From Pseudoglutamicibacter albus (GTDB lineage: Bacteria; Actinomycetota; Actinomycetes; Actinomycetales; Micrococcaceae), in the NCBI RefSeq assembly GCF_031458175.1, contig NZ_JAVDXX010000001.1, forward strand, positions 1,612,001 to 1,676,000: 64,000 bases of DNA, given 5' to 3'. Shown one piece after another: positions 53,974 through 62,606 of the stretch (position 1 is its first letter; each line of letters opens with the position of its first letter). The notes under the pieces were generated by a model, which was not told the origin of the DNA, ran no database searches, and saw only the letters and a list, made by a program, of their open reading frames with translations. A program made the translations under genes and the position numbers.

Positions 53974-54438
53974 ATGGCTTTAGAAGATTCCAAACACCGC
54001 GATCTCCATATCACTCGTTCGGGTCTTGAGGTGTTGCACACTCAGATCAATGGTGATATCGAGCCGGCCCCGTATAACCAGTTGTTGGGGGTGCGTTTGG
54101 TGGATGCCCGCGAGGGCGCAGTGGAGCTGACATGCCAGATGAAGCCAGAGTTTCTGAACAAGATCGGTTCGGGACATGGCGGTTTCATTTCGAGTCTTTT
54201 GGATAACGCGTGCGGCCTGGCCGCGGATACGGTATCCCGACCGGGGCACGCTTTCACGACGATGGATCTGCATGTGCGGATGCTTCGGCCTGTCACGTTG
54301 GCCTCGGGTGTGTTACGTGTTGTGGGTGAGGTGGAGAAGTCTGGCCGCTCGGTTGCGGTGACTACTGGCAAGCTATATGCAGAAGACGGGACGCTGCTGG
54401 CTAGCGCGACGTCGAGCCTGTTCGTTTTGGACGTCTAG
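53974..54438 (+). CDS. Hotdog-fold acyl-CoA thioesterase, PaaI/YbgC type
   Basis: 154 residues. NKIGSGHGGFISSLLDNACGLAAD has the HGG turn and active-site Asp of PaaI-type thioesterases; TTMDLHVRMLRPVTLASG continues the fold. It sits two genes before menB. No other DHNA-CoA thioesterase (MenI/MenH role) is visible in the window, so this could hydrolyse DHNA-CoA for MenA; inference. Phenylacetate-pathway duty is the alternative, although paaI is present elsewhere. It appears leaderless. Confidence 0.85.
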   Translation: MALEDSKHRDLHITRSGLEVLHTQINGDIEPAPYNQLLGVRLVDAREGAVELTCQMKPEFLNKIGSGHGGFISSLLDNACGLAADTVSRPGHAFTTMDLHVRMLRPVTLASGVLRVVGEVEKSGRSVAVTTGKLYAEDGTLLASATSSLFVLDV

Positions 54439-54449
54439 GAGCGTTCTGA

Positions 54450-55160
54450 ATGTCGCTTATAGCCATTGTCTGTTTCGTCCTTGCCGGGGTTGTCGCGGTT
54501 GTGGACTGGATTCTGACTCCGCGTACTGATGGTACGTGGCGTTGGGTCACGAAGGCCTCGGTTCCTGCGTTGCTGACGGCGAGCGTGGTGTTGACGGGGT
54601 TGGCTCGTCCACACCCGGCGTGGGCGGCAACGTTTGTGGCGGGTGCGCTGTGTTTCGCGTTGCTGGGCGATCTTTTGCTATTGGACCGCGGGCGTTTCTT
54701 GTATGGTGCGTTGGCGTTCGCGGGGGCGCAGACCGTTTTGACGGTGACGTTGGCGTGGCGTGCGTGGGCTGGGCCGGTTCAGCAGAACTCTGTGCCGGGG
54801 GTCCCCGAGGGCGGCTGGACTGGCCTGGGGGTTGCCGCGGTAGTGGTGGTGGCTGGCTTCCTAGCTGTGGGGATTCGGTTGATTCGGGCCGCGCATCGTG
54901 ACCGGCTGGGCCTGGTGGTCACGTTCTATATCGTGTTGATTTCGGTGATGGTTATGGCGGCTTCCTTGCATGTTCGTCAGCCTGGTGGCTGGTGGGTTAT
55001 CGGGGCGGCCCTGTTGTTCTATGTTTCGGACGCGCTGCTGGGGTGGAAGCAGTTTGTGAGCCGGGATCAAACGAACTCGGTGGCTGTGATGGTCACGTAT
55101 CACCTCGCTATATTCGGGTTCGCGTGGTGGGCGCTACTGCAGTCTGGGGTCACGGTCTAG
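54450..55160 (+). CDS. Lysoplasmalogenase-like YhhN-family membrane protein
   Basis: 236 residues, about eight membrane segments. The YhhN family pattern is visible in LCFALLGDLLLLDRGRFLYG, where GDxxLL and FxxG are typical, and in YVSDALLGWKQF. Known members hydrolyse lysoplasmalogen or relate to lipid remodelling. Located between the thioesterase and menB; it has a 12-bp gap after the thioesterase and looks co-transcribed with it. Confidence 0.8.
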   Translation: MSLIAIVCFVLAGVVAVVDWILTPRTDGTWRWVTKASVPALLTASVVLTGLARPHPAWAATFVAGALCFALLGDLLLLDRGRFLYGALAFAGAQTVLTVTLAWRAWAGPVQQNSVPGVPEGGWTGLGVAAVVVVAGFLAVGIRLIRAAHRDRLGLVVTFYIVLISVMVMAASLHVRQPGGWWVIGAALLFYVSDALLGWKQFVSRDQTNSVAVMVTYHLAIFGFAWWALLQSGVTV

Positions 55161-55206
55161 CCTCTGCGGCTTTTCTGCGCGCCCGGCGGCTGTGTGTTGT
55201 GTCAAC

Positions 55207-55212
55207 TAGACT
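55207..55212 (+). promoter_or_regulatory. Leaderless-type -10 before menB
   Basis: TAGACT with 6 bp to the GTG start of menB at 55219; no ribosome site between. Confidence 0.5.
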
Positions 55213-55218
55213 GGGCGT

Positions 55219-56178
55219 GTGACTGATCAAGATTCCGTTTTGCCTGAGAAGGTTTCTGACGTTTTCGACCCGAACGCGTGGCGTGTTGTTGAGGGTTTCG
55301 ATTTCCAGGACATCACGTATCACCGCCAGGTTGAGCGGGATGCCGAGGGCGGCATTGTGCGTGATCTGGGTGCGGTCCGGATTGCGTTTGACCGTCCTGA
55401 GGTGCGTAACGCGTTCCGTCCGGGGACGGTTGATGAGTTGTACCGGGCGTTGGATCACGCTCGGATGACTGGCGATGTGGGAACCGTACTGCTCACGGGT
55501 AACGGCCCGTCGCCTAAGGACGGCGGCCATTCGTTCTGCTCGGGTGGGGATCAGCGTATTCGCGGCCGTGATGGTTACCGTTATGCCGCGGGTGAGACGC
55601 GGGAGACGATCGACCCTGCGCGCGCAGGCCGCCTGCATATTCTTGAGGTTCAGCGTCTGATCCGCACGATGCCGAAGGTCGTGATCGCGGTCGTCAACGG
55701 CTGGGCTGCTGGTGGTGGTCATTCGTTGCATGTGGTTGCGGATTTGACGATCGCCTCGGCTGAGCACGGTAAGTTCAAACAGACGGATGCCACTGTTGGT
55801 TCGTTTGATGCCGGTTATGGTTCGGCGTTGTTGGCGCGCCAGATTGGGCAGAAGAAGGCGCGCGAGATTTTCTTCTTGGCTCGCGAGTATTCGGCTCAAG
55901 ACATGGTGGATGCCGGCGCGGTGAACGCCGCGGTTCCGCATGCCGAGCTTGAGAAGGTCGCGTTGGAGTATGCCGCGGAGATTGCGCGGCAGTCCCCGCA
56001 GGCTATCCGCATGTTGAAGTTCGCGTTCAACGCGGTCGATGACGGCATCGCGGGTCAGCAGGTTTTCGCTGGCGAGGCCACCCGCCTTGCCTATATGACG
56101 GATGAGGCCGTTGAGGGCCGGGACGCGTTCCTTGAGAAGCGTGACCCGGACTGGTCGGCTCACCCGTACTATTTCTGA
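55219..56178 (+). CDS. menB: 1,4-Dihydroxy-2-naphthoyl-CoA synthase
   Basis: 319 residues, the long actinobacterial form. Crotonase fold: KDGGHSFCSGGDQRIRGRDGY (oxyanion and substrate loop), VVNGWAAGGGHSLHVVADLT and DATVGSFDAGYGSALLAR, with the active-site Asp. It cyclises o-succinylbenzoyl-CoA. The start is GTG 55219 with leaderless spacing. menE follows 4 bp downstream. Confidence 0.96.
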   Translation: MTDQDSVLPEKVSDVFDPNAWRVVEGFDFQDITYHRQVERDAEGGIVRDLGAVRIAFDRPEVRNAFRPGTVDELYRALDHARMTGDVGTVLLTGNGPSPKDGGHSFCSGGDQRIRGRDGYRYAAGETRETIDPARAGRLHILEVQRLIRTMPKVVIAVVNGWAAGGGHSLHVVADLTIASAEHGKFKQTDATVGSFDAGYGSALLARQIGQKKAREIFFLAREYSAQDMVDAGAVNAAVPHAELEKVALEYAAEIARQSPQAIRMLKFAFNAVDDGIAGQQVFAGEATRLAYMTDEAVEGRDAFLEKRDPDWSAHPYYF

Positions 56179-56182
56179 TCCG

Positions 56183-57460
56183 GTGTCTGTCTTGCCTGAC
56201 GATGCGGGGCATGCGTTCGCAGATGCTGTAGCGGACGTGCGTGCAAGGCTCGCCGCCGCGCTGGATGGTACTGGCCCTGCGGTCGAGATCGTTGAGGCGC
56301 CCGCTGGCTCCATTACCGGCACCGCTGGCACAAGCACGGAAGCCGGTATCCCGTTCGTGGTCGAGCATCCGGAAGATGCGCCGGAGGGTACGGCGGCGGT
56401 GATCCGCACATCGGGCTCTACCGGGATGCCGAAGCGCACCGCTTTAGGCGCTGAGGCACTCAAGGCTTCGGCTGCCGCGACTTCTCAGCGGATTGGTTCG
56501 GGCCATTGGTTGCTTGCTCTGCCTTTGCATTATGTTGCTGGGCTTGCAGTGGTTTCGCGTGCCGTACTCGCGGGCACCACGCTGGTGACGATGGACCTGC
56601 GTTCGCGTTTCACGGTTGAGGCGTTCACCGAAGCGACAGAAAGGCTTGCCCAAACCGCGCGCTCCCAACCGGCACACCCACAAGCGACAGGCTCAGCAGA
56701 CGCGAACGCCTCTTCCTCGCACCCGCTGTTGACATCGCTCGTACCTACTCAGCTGACGCGCTTGTTGGAATCACCCCAGGGCGTAGAGGCGCTCAAACGC
56801 TACACAGCGGTTCTGGTGGGTGGAGGCGCTACCCCGCCGGCCACGCTCCAAAGGGCACGCGAGTTGGGCGTCCCGGTCGTTTTGACGTACGGTTCGGCAG
56901 AAACCTGCGGTGGGTGCGTGTATGACGGAAAGCCGTTGCCGGGTGTTTCAATCTCGATCGATTCCGCGGGCCGCGTGAGCCTTGGTGGGCCGCAGGTCGC
57001 CGCGGGGTATATCGGGGACCCTGAACGTACCGAACAGCATTTCGCGACCTACTCCCTCGATGCCCGGCTAATGCAAACGCGGCCGATGCGTTGGTATGTC
57101 ACAGATGACCTCGGCACGTTGCTGCCTGATGGAACGCTCCAGATCCGTGGCCGGGTCGATGACGTCATCAACACCGGCGGCGTTAAGGTGTCTGCTGCTC
57201 GGATTCTCGCGGCGATCGAGTCGGTGCCGTCGGTTCGGGAAGCCATCGTGGTTCCGGTCCCCCATCCTGAGTGGGGGCAAACAGTAGGGCTCATCTATTC
57301 CGGGGATTCAACCGAGGAAGAGATCGCAACGGTTGTGAGGCGGCAGGTTTCAGCGGTTGCTGTGCCCCGCGTCGTGATCCAGACTGATGCGGTCCCGCGG
57401 TTAAGTAATCACAAACCGGACCGTCAAACCGCTGTTTCGCGTTTAAGCGCGCTAGTCTAG
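56183..57460 (+). CDS. menE: o-Succinylbenzoate-CoA ligase
   Basis: 425 residues. Adenylate-forming enzyme: phosphate loop VIRTSGSTGMPKRTALG, LTYGSAETCGGCVYDGKPLPG and GRVDDVINTGGVKVSAARILAAIE hinge/C-terminal signature. Start GTG 56183 is inferred from the 4-bp gap to menB; the ribosome site is poor, so coupling is likely. A short insertion rich in Ala/Ser/Pro lies at about residues 155-175. Confidence 0.93.
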   Translation: MSVLPDDAGHAFADAVADVRARLAAALDGTGPAVEIVEAPAGSITGTAGTSTEAGIPFVVEHPEDAPEGTAAVIRTSGSTGMPKRTALGAEALKASAAATSQRIGSGHWLLALPLHYVAGLAVVSRAVLAGTTLVTMDLRSRFTVEAFTEATERLAQTARSQPAHPQATGSADANASSSHPLLTSLVPTQLTRLLESPQGVEALKRYTAVLVGGGATPPATLQRARELGVPVVLTYGSAETCGGCVYDGKPLPGVSISIDSAGRVSLGGPQVAAGYIGDPERTEQHFATYSLDARLMQTRPMRWYVTDDLGTLLPDGTLQIRGRVDDVINTGGVKVSAARILAAIESVPSVREAIVVPVPHPEWGQTVGLIYSGDSTEEEIATVVRRQVSAVAVPRVVIQTDAVPRLSNHKPDRQTAVSRLSALV

Positions 57461-57466
57461 CTAGCG

Positions 57467-57490
57467 GGCGGGTATGTCCGCCCGCTCTCC
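57467..57490 (+). promoter_or_regulatory. Strong hairpin in the menE-menA gap
   Basis: Perfect 9-bp stem AGCGGGCGG / CCGCCCGCT with a 6-nt loop GTATGT. The ATG at 57474 lies at the stem-loop boundary, which argues against it as the menA start. The element may attenuate menA. Confidence 0.6.
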
Positions 57491-57512
57491 TATCGAAAGG
57501 ACCTCGTTCTTC

Positions 57513-58406
57513 GTGGCCACTGCCTCACAATGGATCTCTGGCGCCCGCCTCCGGACGTTGCCGATGGCTGTTTCACCGGTGCTGGTGGGTGTCGCGGCTG
57601 GTTTTGCGGCTTCGGGTACGGTCAAGTGGATTCCGGCGTTGCTTGCCCTGGTGGTCTCGCTGCTGCTACAGATCGGTGTGAATTACGCCAACGACTATTC
57701 CGATGGCGTGCGCGGCACCGATAACGAGCGTGTGGGGCCGTTCCGGCTCACCGGATCTGGTGCAGCGAGCCCGCGCGCGGTCAAGTACGCCTCGTTCCTA
57801 TGTTTCGGGCTCGCGGCCCTGGCGGGCCTGGGGCTTGTGTGGATGACACAGACGTGGGTTTTGTTGATCGTGGGGGCGCTCGCGATCGCGGCCGCGTGGG
57901 GTTATACGGGTGGTAAGAACCCGTATGGTTACCTGGGTTTAGGCGAGCTTTTCGTTTTCATTTTCTTTGGGCTCGTAGCAACCGTCGGGACAACCTACAC
58001 CCAGTTGGGTTATTTGTCTGGGCATTCCTGGCTTGGCGCGATTTCGGTTGGGTTGATCGCGACCGCCTTGCTGATGGTCAACAACATCCGCGACCTACCG
58101 ACTGACCGTGTTGCTGGGAAGCGGACGTTGGCGGTGCGTCTTGGGGATCGTCTTGCGCGGTTGGTCTATGTTCTGATGATCGTTGTTTCGATCGTGGGGC
58201 CGGTGGCACTCGGGTTTGTCACGAACGTGTGGTTCTTTGTGGTGTTATTGACGTTCGTGGTTGCGTTCAAGCCATGTGCGGCGGTCCTGACTGCCGAAGA
58301 CCGCCGCGACCTCATCCCTGCGTTGGCTAAAACGAGCCTGATCCAGGTGGTTTTCGCTGTGCTGTTCTCGCTTGCGCTCGTGTTGCATAAGCTTTTGATG
58401 GCCTAA
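57513..58406 (+). CDS. menA: 1,4-Dihydroxy-2-naphthoate prenyltransferase
   Basis: 297 residues. UbiA-superfamily: first Asp-rich motif VNYANDYSDGVRGTDNE and second NNIRDLPTDRVAGKRTLAVRLG, with about eight or nine membrane segments. Joins the prenyl chain to DHNA. Start GTG 57513 (MATASQWISGARLRTLP) is chosen: AAAGGA lies 13 nt upstream and the alternative ATG 57474 lies in a hairpin. Ends the menB-menE-menA block. Confidence 0.94.
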   Translation: MATASQWISGARLRTLPMAVSPVLVGVAAGFAASGTVKWIPALLALVVSLLLQIGVNYANDYSDGVRGTDNERVGPFRLTGSGAASPRAVKYASFLCFGLAALAGLGLVWMTQTWVLLIVGALAIAAAWGYTGGKNPYGYLGLGELFVFIFFGLVATVGTTYTQLGYLSGHSWLGAISVGLIATALLMVNNIRDLPTDRVAGKRTLAVRLGDRLARLVYVLMIVVSIVGPVALGFVTNVWFFVVLLTFVVAFKPCAAVLTAEDRRDLIPALAKTSLIQVVFAVLFSLALVLHKLLMA

Positions 58407-58487
58407 CCGCGGGATACGGCGACGGCCGCGGATCAACGAGGAGTTGATGCCGCGGCCGCGCAGTTTAAGGCTGTTTATACGTGTAGT

Positions 58488-58928
58488 TCAGCGGTCTGCG
58501 AGGTCAGTGGTGTCGGCCTTGTTCTGGCGGGATGCACTCTCTGGCAAGCCTTCGTGTTCTTCGACGCCACTGTGCCGCATGCCATCGTCTTCTTTGCCGT
58601 CGCTATCCCGCATGGTGCCGCCTTCTTGGGCGTCGAGGTATGCATCTTCAACGTGTTCGTCGCTTGAGGCGTCGGCTTCAGGCGCTACACCGGCGGTTTT
58701 GGTTTCGGCTTTGCGCCGGTTGAGTGCGCGGCGGAATTGTTGGCTCGCTTCAGCTTGTGCTTTGTTCATGAAGAGGAACGTCACGGCGAACGAGAAGACC
58801 GCGCCTACCACTACGGACGCGATCGCCCCACCGACCGGCCAGCGGTTGAACGCGAAAAAATAGTACACGAGCATCGAGACGCCGATCAGGATGACGGCGC
58901 GGATCAGACCCATCCAAAAAACCTTCAC
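58488..58928 (-). CDS. DUF4229-type two-helix membrane protein
   Basis: 146 residues. Two membrane segments (about 8-28 and 32-54) at the N-terminus, then a long acidic hydrophilic tail (DEHVEDAYLDAQEGGTMRDS). DUF4229 proteins occur next to menA-type genes in Micrococcales; function unknown. It converges on menA and is divergent from the PLDc_N gene. Confidence 0.75.
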   Translation of the reverse strand: MKVFWMGLIRAVILIGVSMLVYYFFAFNRWPVGGAIASVVVGAVFSFAVTFLFMNKAQAEASQQFRRALNRRKAETKTAGVAPEADASSDEHVEDAYLDAQEGGTMRDSDGKEDDGMRHSGVEEHEGLPESASRQNKADTTDLADR

Positions 58929-58976
58929 CGCTCTAGTCTATAGGTGAGCGGCGGGGTGCCCGTACTGGGCGCAAAC

Positions 58977-58982
58977 TAGAAT
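58977..58982 (+). promoter_or_regulatory. Leaderless-type -10 before the PLDc_N gene
   Basis: TAGAAT with 7 bp to the ATG at 58990. This overlaps the alternative ATG at 58981, so the later start is preferred. Confidence 0.5.
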
Positions 58983-58989
58983 GAACGGT

Positions 58990-59478
58990 ATGCGTTGGCT
59001 CGTCTTCATCGTTCCGCTGGTTCTTGTTTTCATTCTGTACGCGTTGTTCAACGCGATCGGCACGCCTCAGCATCGTGTGCGTTCGTTACCGAAGGGTGTG
59101 TGGATCGCTGCGATCATCGTGTTGCCGGTGGTTGGAGCGGTGCTGTGGTTGACGTTGGGCTCGGATAAGACCGCGCCGGCGCCTACTCCTCGCGGGCAGG
59201 GCCCGGATGATGATGCGGCTTTCCTTGAACGGTTGAACCTTGAGCGTGACCGCAAGAAGATGCGGCAGGATGCGTTGCGCCGCGAGAAGGAACTTGAAGC
59301 GCGTGAGGCCGCGTTGCGTGAGCGCGAGCAGGCCGCCGAACGTGATCGCCAGCGCGGCAACACCGGAGCTGTTAACCCTGACCGTGATAGTTCAGGCCCT
59401 GGCCAGAGCGACGACGGCCAGCCAGGCAGCGGCCAGCCAGGCGACGTTGAGGATTCCGATGGCGGTGAACGGCCATGA
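58990..59478 (+). CDS. PLDc_N-domain membrane protein with a charged coiled-coil tail
   Basis: 162 residues. Two membrane segments: FIVPLVLVFILYALFN and WIAAIIVLPVVGAVLWL, the PLDc_N arrangement, ending near GSDK. The rest is a long Arg/Glu/Lys helix (LERDRKKMRQDALRREKELE) and a Gly/Ser/Asp tail with repeated GQPGSGQPG. No catalytic phospholipase D motif. Its stop overlaps the next start by 4 bp. Confidence 0.8.
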   Translation: MRWLVFIVPLVLVFILYALFNAIGTPQHRVRSLPKGVWIAAIIVLPVVGAVLWLTLGSDKTAPAPTPRGQGPDDDAAFLERLNLERDRKKMRQDALRREKELEAREAALREREQAAERDRQRGNTGAVNPDRDSSGPGQSDDGQPGSGQPGDVEDSDGGERP

Positions 59479-59774
59479 TCGCGCTTACCGTGTTGTTCCC
59501 TTCTGTGTGGTTGCCGTTCAATCCCACCCATTACGATGGGCCGGTCACCGATAGCCAGCCGACGTGGCTGCCGGTGATTTTGGGGGCTGTGGGCGTTCTG
59601 GTTTTGATCGCGATTTTCGCGACGTTCATCGTGTGGCTGATGCGCGGTGACCGCCGCGATAAAGAAGCGGGCCTGCATCTGGAGGAATCCCCGTTCTTTG
59701 AGACGCGGGAGAATCCATACGAGGAACAGTTCCGACGCAAAAACCATACCGACCAAGGCAACTCAGACAGCTAG
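59475..59774 (+). CDS. Small single-helix membrane protein, unknown
   Basis: 99 residues with one membrane segment (about 32-54, LPVILGAVGVLVLIAIFATF) and a charged C-terminal tail (FETRENPYEEQFRRK). ATG 59475 overlaps the PLDc_N gene stop by 4 bp, so the two are translated together. No family recognised. The following 190 bp to the phospholipase-like gene is AT-rich and has no gene I can see. Confidence 0.7.
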   Translation: MIALTVLFPSVWLPFNPTHYDGPVTDSQPTWLPVILGAVGVLVLIAIFATFIVWLMRGDRRDKEAGLHLEESPFFETRENPYEEQFRRKNHTDQGNSDS

Positions 59775-59966
59775 TTATTCGATGGCCCTGTCCGACTAGC
59801 AACACCTTTAGGCGTTATGAATCTAAGCTATTTTAGAATTGGCTTTGATTAACTATAGTTTTCACGATTCTTGCTGACTAACTCTGGTTTCCTTTGAGGC
59901 CCAGCGGTAGCGTGATCTGCATCACCAGCAGGTGATGTGGATTACTTACCAAACTAAAGAGGCATC

Positions 59967-60938
59967 ATGAAAAAACCTTCTCGAGTCTGGGCAGTCCTAT
60001 CTATTACAGCGCTCAGCACTTCTCTGGCGGTCTTGCCTTCCGCTCAGGCGGAACCCATTAATCAAGCGGAACCAATCAATAGTGTTCAGCAAGAATCATC
60101 CAATGGTGTCCAACAAGAAGACACCATCACCCTGGCCCCTACAGATGCTAGCGGGCTCGCGGAAGACCTGGCGATCTTCGAAACCATGGTCAGCGAACCT
60201 AAAGCGAAAGTTTCCCTGCAGTACGATCTACCCGACGGCTGCACAGTGAAAGGGAACCTTCCAGCGAAAAGCGGTAGCGTGAAACTCACATGCAATGGGG
60301 AAACAAAAGAGTTCGCACCAGTAGTTCTGGGAGCTGACGGCAGCAAAATCCCATGGACGTTGACCTCGACCCCCGAAGGCCTCGGCCTAACCTACACTTC
60401 AGAGAAAGCCGAAGCGCTAGCCACCGGTGTCATCAGTGACGACAGTGAGCTCATCATCAAAGAGGCGTCAGCTTCCATCAAGAAGACGAACAAGGAAATG
60501 TCTGGCTCCGTGTCATTCTCGTTCGATAACACCAAGGCGTCTGAGCGCCTGCGCACATCGGTGGGGCCGGATCCTCGCACCACGTCTGCCGGTCTCGTGA
60601 CTGTCCCTAGCCACTACAGGTACTGCCCACACTGGTGCAAGCCGAAGTCACTTCACGACTATTGCACCTGGTCACCTGATCAGTGGTTCAAAGCAGACTT
60701 CCGTGGCCCTTGCGCGATTCATGACCTGGGGATCGAGGAAACCAGGAAGAAGCCGATGAACCTTGAGCAGAAGCGTAATGAGCGAAGGATGCATGACTAT
60801 CGTTTCGGCGCCAACCTGCGGACCAACTGCGCATACTTCTATCCCGCTGGCACGCTAGGCAGAAGTCACTGCAACGGGGCAACCCACATCTATCAGTCAG
60901 CTGTATTGACTGCGACCGCAAACTGGGACGGCAGCTAA
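59967..60938 (+). CDS. Secreted prokaryotic phospholipase A2-like protein
   Basis: 323 residues. Signal peptide MKKPSRVWAVLSITALSTSL..AQA, cut near residue 28. A long unassigned N-terminal region with a Ser/Glu/Gln repeat (about 29-200) precedes the phospholipase domain (about 219-310). Catalytic His252-Asp253 lie in FRGPCAIHDLG, next to a calcium-binding-type loop CTWSPDQWFKADF; a further Asp (277) is in RRMHDYRFGANL, and six or more cysteines follow the Streptomyces PLA2 spacing (CNGATHIYQSAV). Group XIV PLA2 hydrolyses the sn-2 ester of phospholipids outside the cell. Base composition is lower in GC than neighbours and the gene sits in a menaquinone/cytochrome region, suggesting acquisition. 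Confidence 0.8.
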   Translation: MKKPSRVWAVLSITALSTSLAVLPSAQAEPINQAEPINSVQQESSNGVQQEDTITLAPTDASGLAEDLAIFETMVSEPKAKVSLQYDLPDGCTVKGNLPAKSGSVKLTCNGETKEFAPVVLGADGSKIPWTLTSTPEGLGLTYTSEKAEALATGVISDDSELIIKEASASIKKTNKEMSGSVSFSFDNTKASERLRTSVGPDPRTTSAGLVTVPSHYRYCPHWCKPKSLHDYCTWSPDQWFKADFRGPCAIHDLGIEETRKKPMNLEQKRNERRMHDYRFGANLRTNCAYFYPAGTLGRSHCNGATHIYQSAVLTATANWDGS

Positions 60939-61301
60939 GTGAATTCTAAAACGATAGCCGCGCTTCATTTCGCGCCGGCTGTGTATCATGTGTTCCTACT
61001 GATTGTCATTCTGAGCTCTGCGCTTCCGCCTCGGGGCCTCATGCTCGCACTCTGGGGTATCTCGCTGGTTATCCCGCTCATTGCGGTAGCGCTCATGACG
61101 CGCGATAAGACCACCTATGCCCCGGCTCTTGTGGCTACCGTGGCAGTCCTGGCGGTTCTGCGGTGTGCACTCTTCGTTGCAGAACAGGTCCTTTATGACG
61201 CCTACTTCGTCACTCCTGTGGACCTCGTTCTCTCGGTATCACTAGCGGTCATCGGCATCGTGATGGTCCGTAAGCGCAAGTCCATTCCTCACGCTGCATA
61301 A
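60939..61301 (+). CDS. Small membrane protein co-transcribed with the phospholipase-like gene
   Basis: 120 residues, four predicted helices (AVYHVFLLIVILSSALPP; LMLALWGISLVIPLIAVALM; PALVATVAVLAVLRCALFVA; VDLVLSVSLAVIGIVMV) and a basic end (RKRKSIPHAA). Start GTG 60939 directly abuts the preceding stop, so it is read from the same message. No family was recognised. A role with the secreted enzyme (protection or export) is plausible only from position. Confidence 0.7.
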   Translation: MNSKTIAALHFAPAVYHVFLLIVILSSALPPRGLMLALWGISLVIPLIAVALMTRDKTTYAPALVATVAVLAVLRCALFVAEQVLYDAYFVTPVDLVLSVSLAVIGIVMVRKRKSIPHAA

Positions 61302-61326
61302 CCCAAGAGAACACGCAATACACACA

Positions 61327-61369
61327 ACGTGTGGCCGGAGCTTCCAGTACGGAAGCCCCGGCCACACGT
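61327..61369. terminator. Bidirectional terminator after the PLA2 operon and ccsB
   Basis: 19-bp stem (61327-61345 with 61351-61369) with one A/C mismatch and loop AGTAC. Lies between converging genes. Confidence 0.85.
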
Positions 61370-61426
61370 CGTTACTGGTGCGAGCTAAGCGCGTCGCGTC
61401 AGCAGCCCGCGAGCGGTGAAGGGTTT

Positions 61427-62548
61427 CTAGATCCCTGCGTAGGAGTGCAGGCCCGCGAACACGGTGTTCACCACTGTGAAGTTGAAGATGATGCATCCGT
61501 AGCCGATGATGCTCAGCCATGCGGAGCGGTCGCCGGTCCAGCCGCGAGTTGCTCGCGCGTGCAGGTAGCCTGCGTAGACAACCCAGATGATGAAGGTCCA
61601 GACTTCCTTGGTGTCCCACCCCCACGGGCGGCCCCACGCTTCGTTAGCCCACACCGCCCCGAGGATCAGGGTCAGGGTCCATGCCACGAATGCGACCGCG
61701 TTGATGCGGTAGGCGACGTTCTCAAGGGTCACGGCGGAAGGAACCAACCGCAGCCACGGGAGCTTGTCCTCACGGCCGGCGATCAAAGCAGCCTGGCGGC
61801 GGGACTGAATGAGCTGCAGAACAGCCATCGCGAAGGTCAACGTGAACAATGCGCAAGCCAGGACCGCGATCGAAACGTGAATGATGAGCCACGGCGACTG
61901 TAGCGCCGGCTGCAGGTGCTGAACGGGAGTTGGAAACGCCATGGTGGCCGAACACATCATCGCAACGACCAAGCCAGAGATGAACACACCCATGAAACGG
62001 ATGTCCTTGATCATGAGCGCAACCAGATACACCGCAACAACCACGAGCGCGCCCGTGGTCATGAACTCGTACATGTTGCCCCACGGGACGCGCTGCGCTG
62101 CGATCGAACGCGTCACCACAGCGGCCGCATGGATCGCGAACGAAAGCCACATCAAAGCGATAGCAACCCGAGCCAAGCGACGGGTTGGTGCTTTCTCGTC
62201 ATAGTCCATGTCGTCATCGACGAGCTGACCATCCACCGTCGCGTTGCGGTGCCGGATACGGCCGGTTTCTTCCTTGTCTTCACGTTCGGCGAGCGCGACA
62301 GACCCAGCGGAGCCCTTGTTTGCTGCCGCGGCGGCTAAGGCACGCTTCTCCTGCTTAACAAGGGACTTCTCGATGTCCTGAATCGTCTGGGAGGAACGCA
62401 CCAAGTCGTAGGCGAACACCACGAACGTCACCGAGTATGCCATCGCCGCCAAAAGCATCAGCAGCTCGGAGGTTGAACCCAAAGAAAGGTTCAACTCCCC
62501 TTTAGGGGTATACGCGGGGAGATAAGAAAACATAGTCGTCACAGTCAT
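61427..62548 (-). CDS. ccsB: Cytochrome c biogenesis protein CcsB (ResC/CcsA-type haem handling)
   Basis: 373 residues with about eight membrane segments. The haem-handling WWD-type motif is WGRPWGWDTKEVWTFIIWVVY, followed by HARATRGW. Conserved His residues lie in the membrane helices (IHVSIAVLACALFTL). With ResB it forms the System II haem lyase. A charged cytoplasmic loop (about 50-105) holds Ala/Lys/Glu repeats. ResB ends 58 bp upstream. Confidence 0.93.
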   Translation of the reverse strand: MTVTTMFSYLPAYTPKGELNLSLGSTSELLMLLAAMAYSVTFVVFAYDLVRSSQTIQDIEKSLVKQEKRALAAAAANKGSAGSVALAEREDKEETGRIRHRNATVDGQLVDDDMDYDEKAPTRRLARVAIALMWLSFAIHAAAVVTRSIAAQRVPWGNMYEFMTTGALVVVAVYLVALMIKDIRFMGVFISGLVVAMMCSATMAFPTPVQHLQPALQSPWLIIHVSIAVLACALFTLTFAMAVLQLIQSRRQAALIAGREDKLPWLRLVPSAVTLENVAYRINAVAFVAWTLTLILGAVWANEAWGRPWGWDTKEVWTFIIWVVYAGYLHARATRGWTGDRSAWLSIIGYGCIIFNFTVVNTVFAGLHSYAGI

Positions 62549-62606
62549 CCGTTCTCTCGGTGATCAGCACCCTCACTCAGCCGCTGAAACGCCTCAGCTA
62601 CTGCAT

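Noticed and set aside
57474-57512. menA start at ATG 57474
   Set aside because: The codon lies at the loop of a 9-bp hairpin and adds residues not typical of MenA; GTG 57513 gives the usual MATASQW start.
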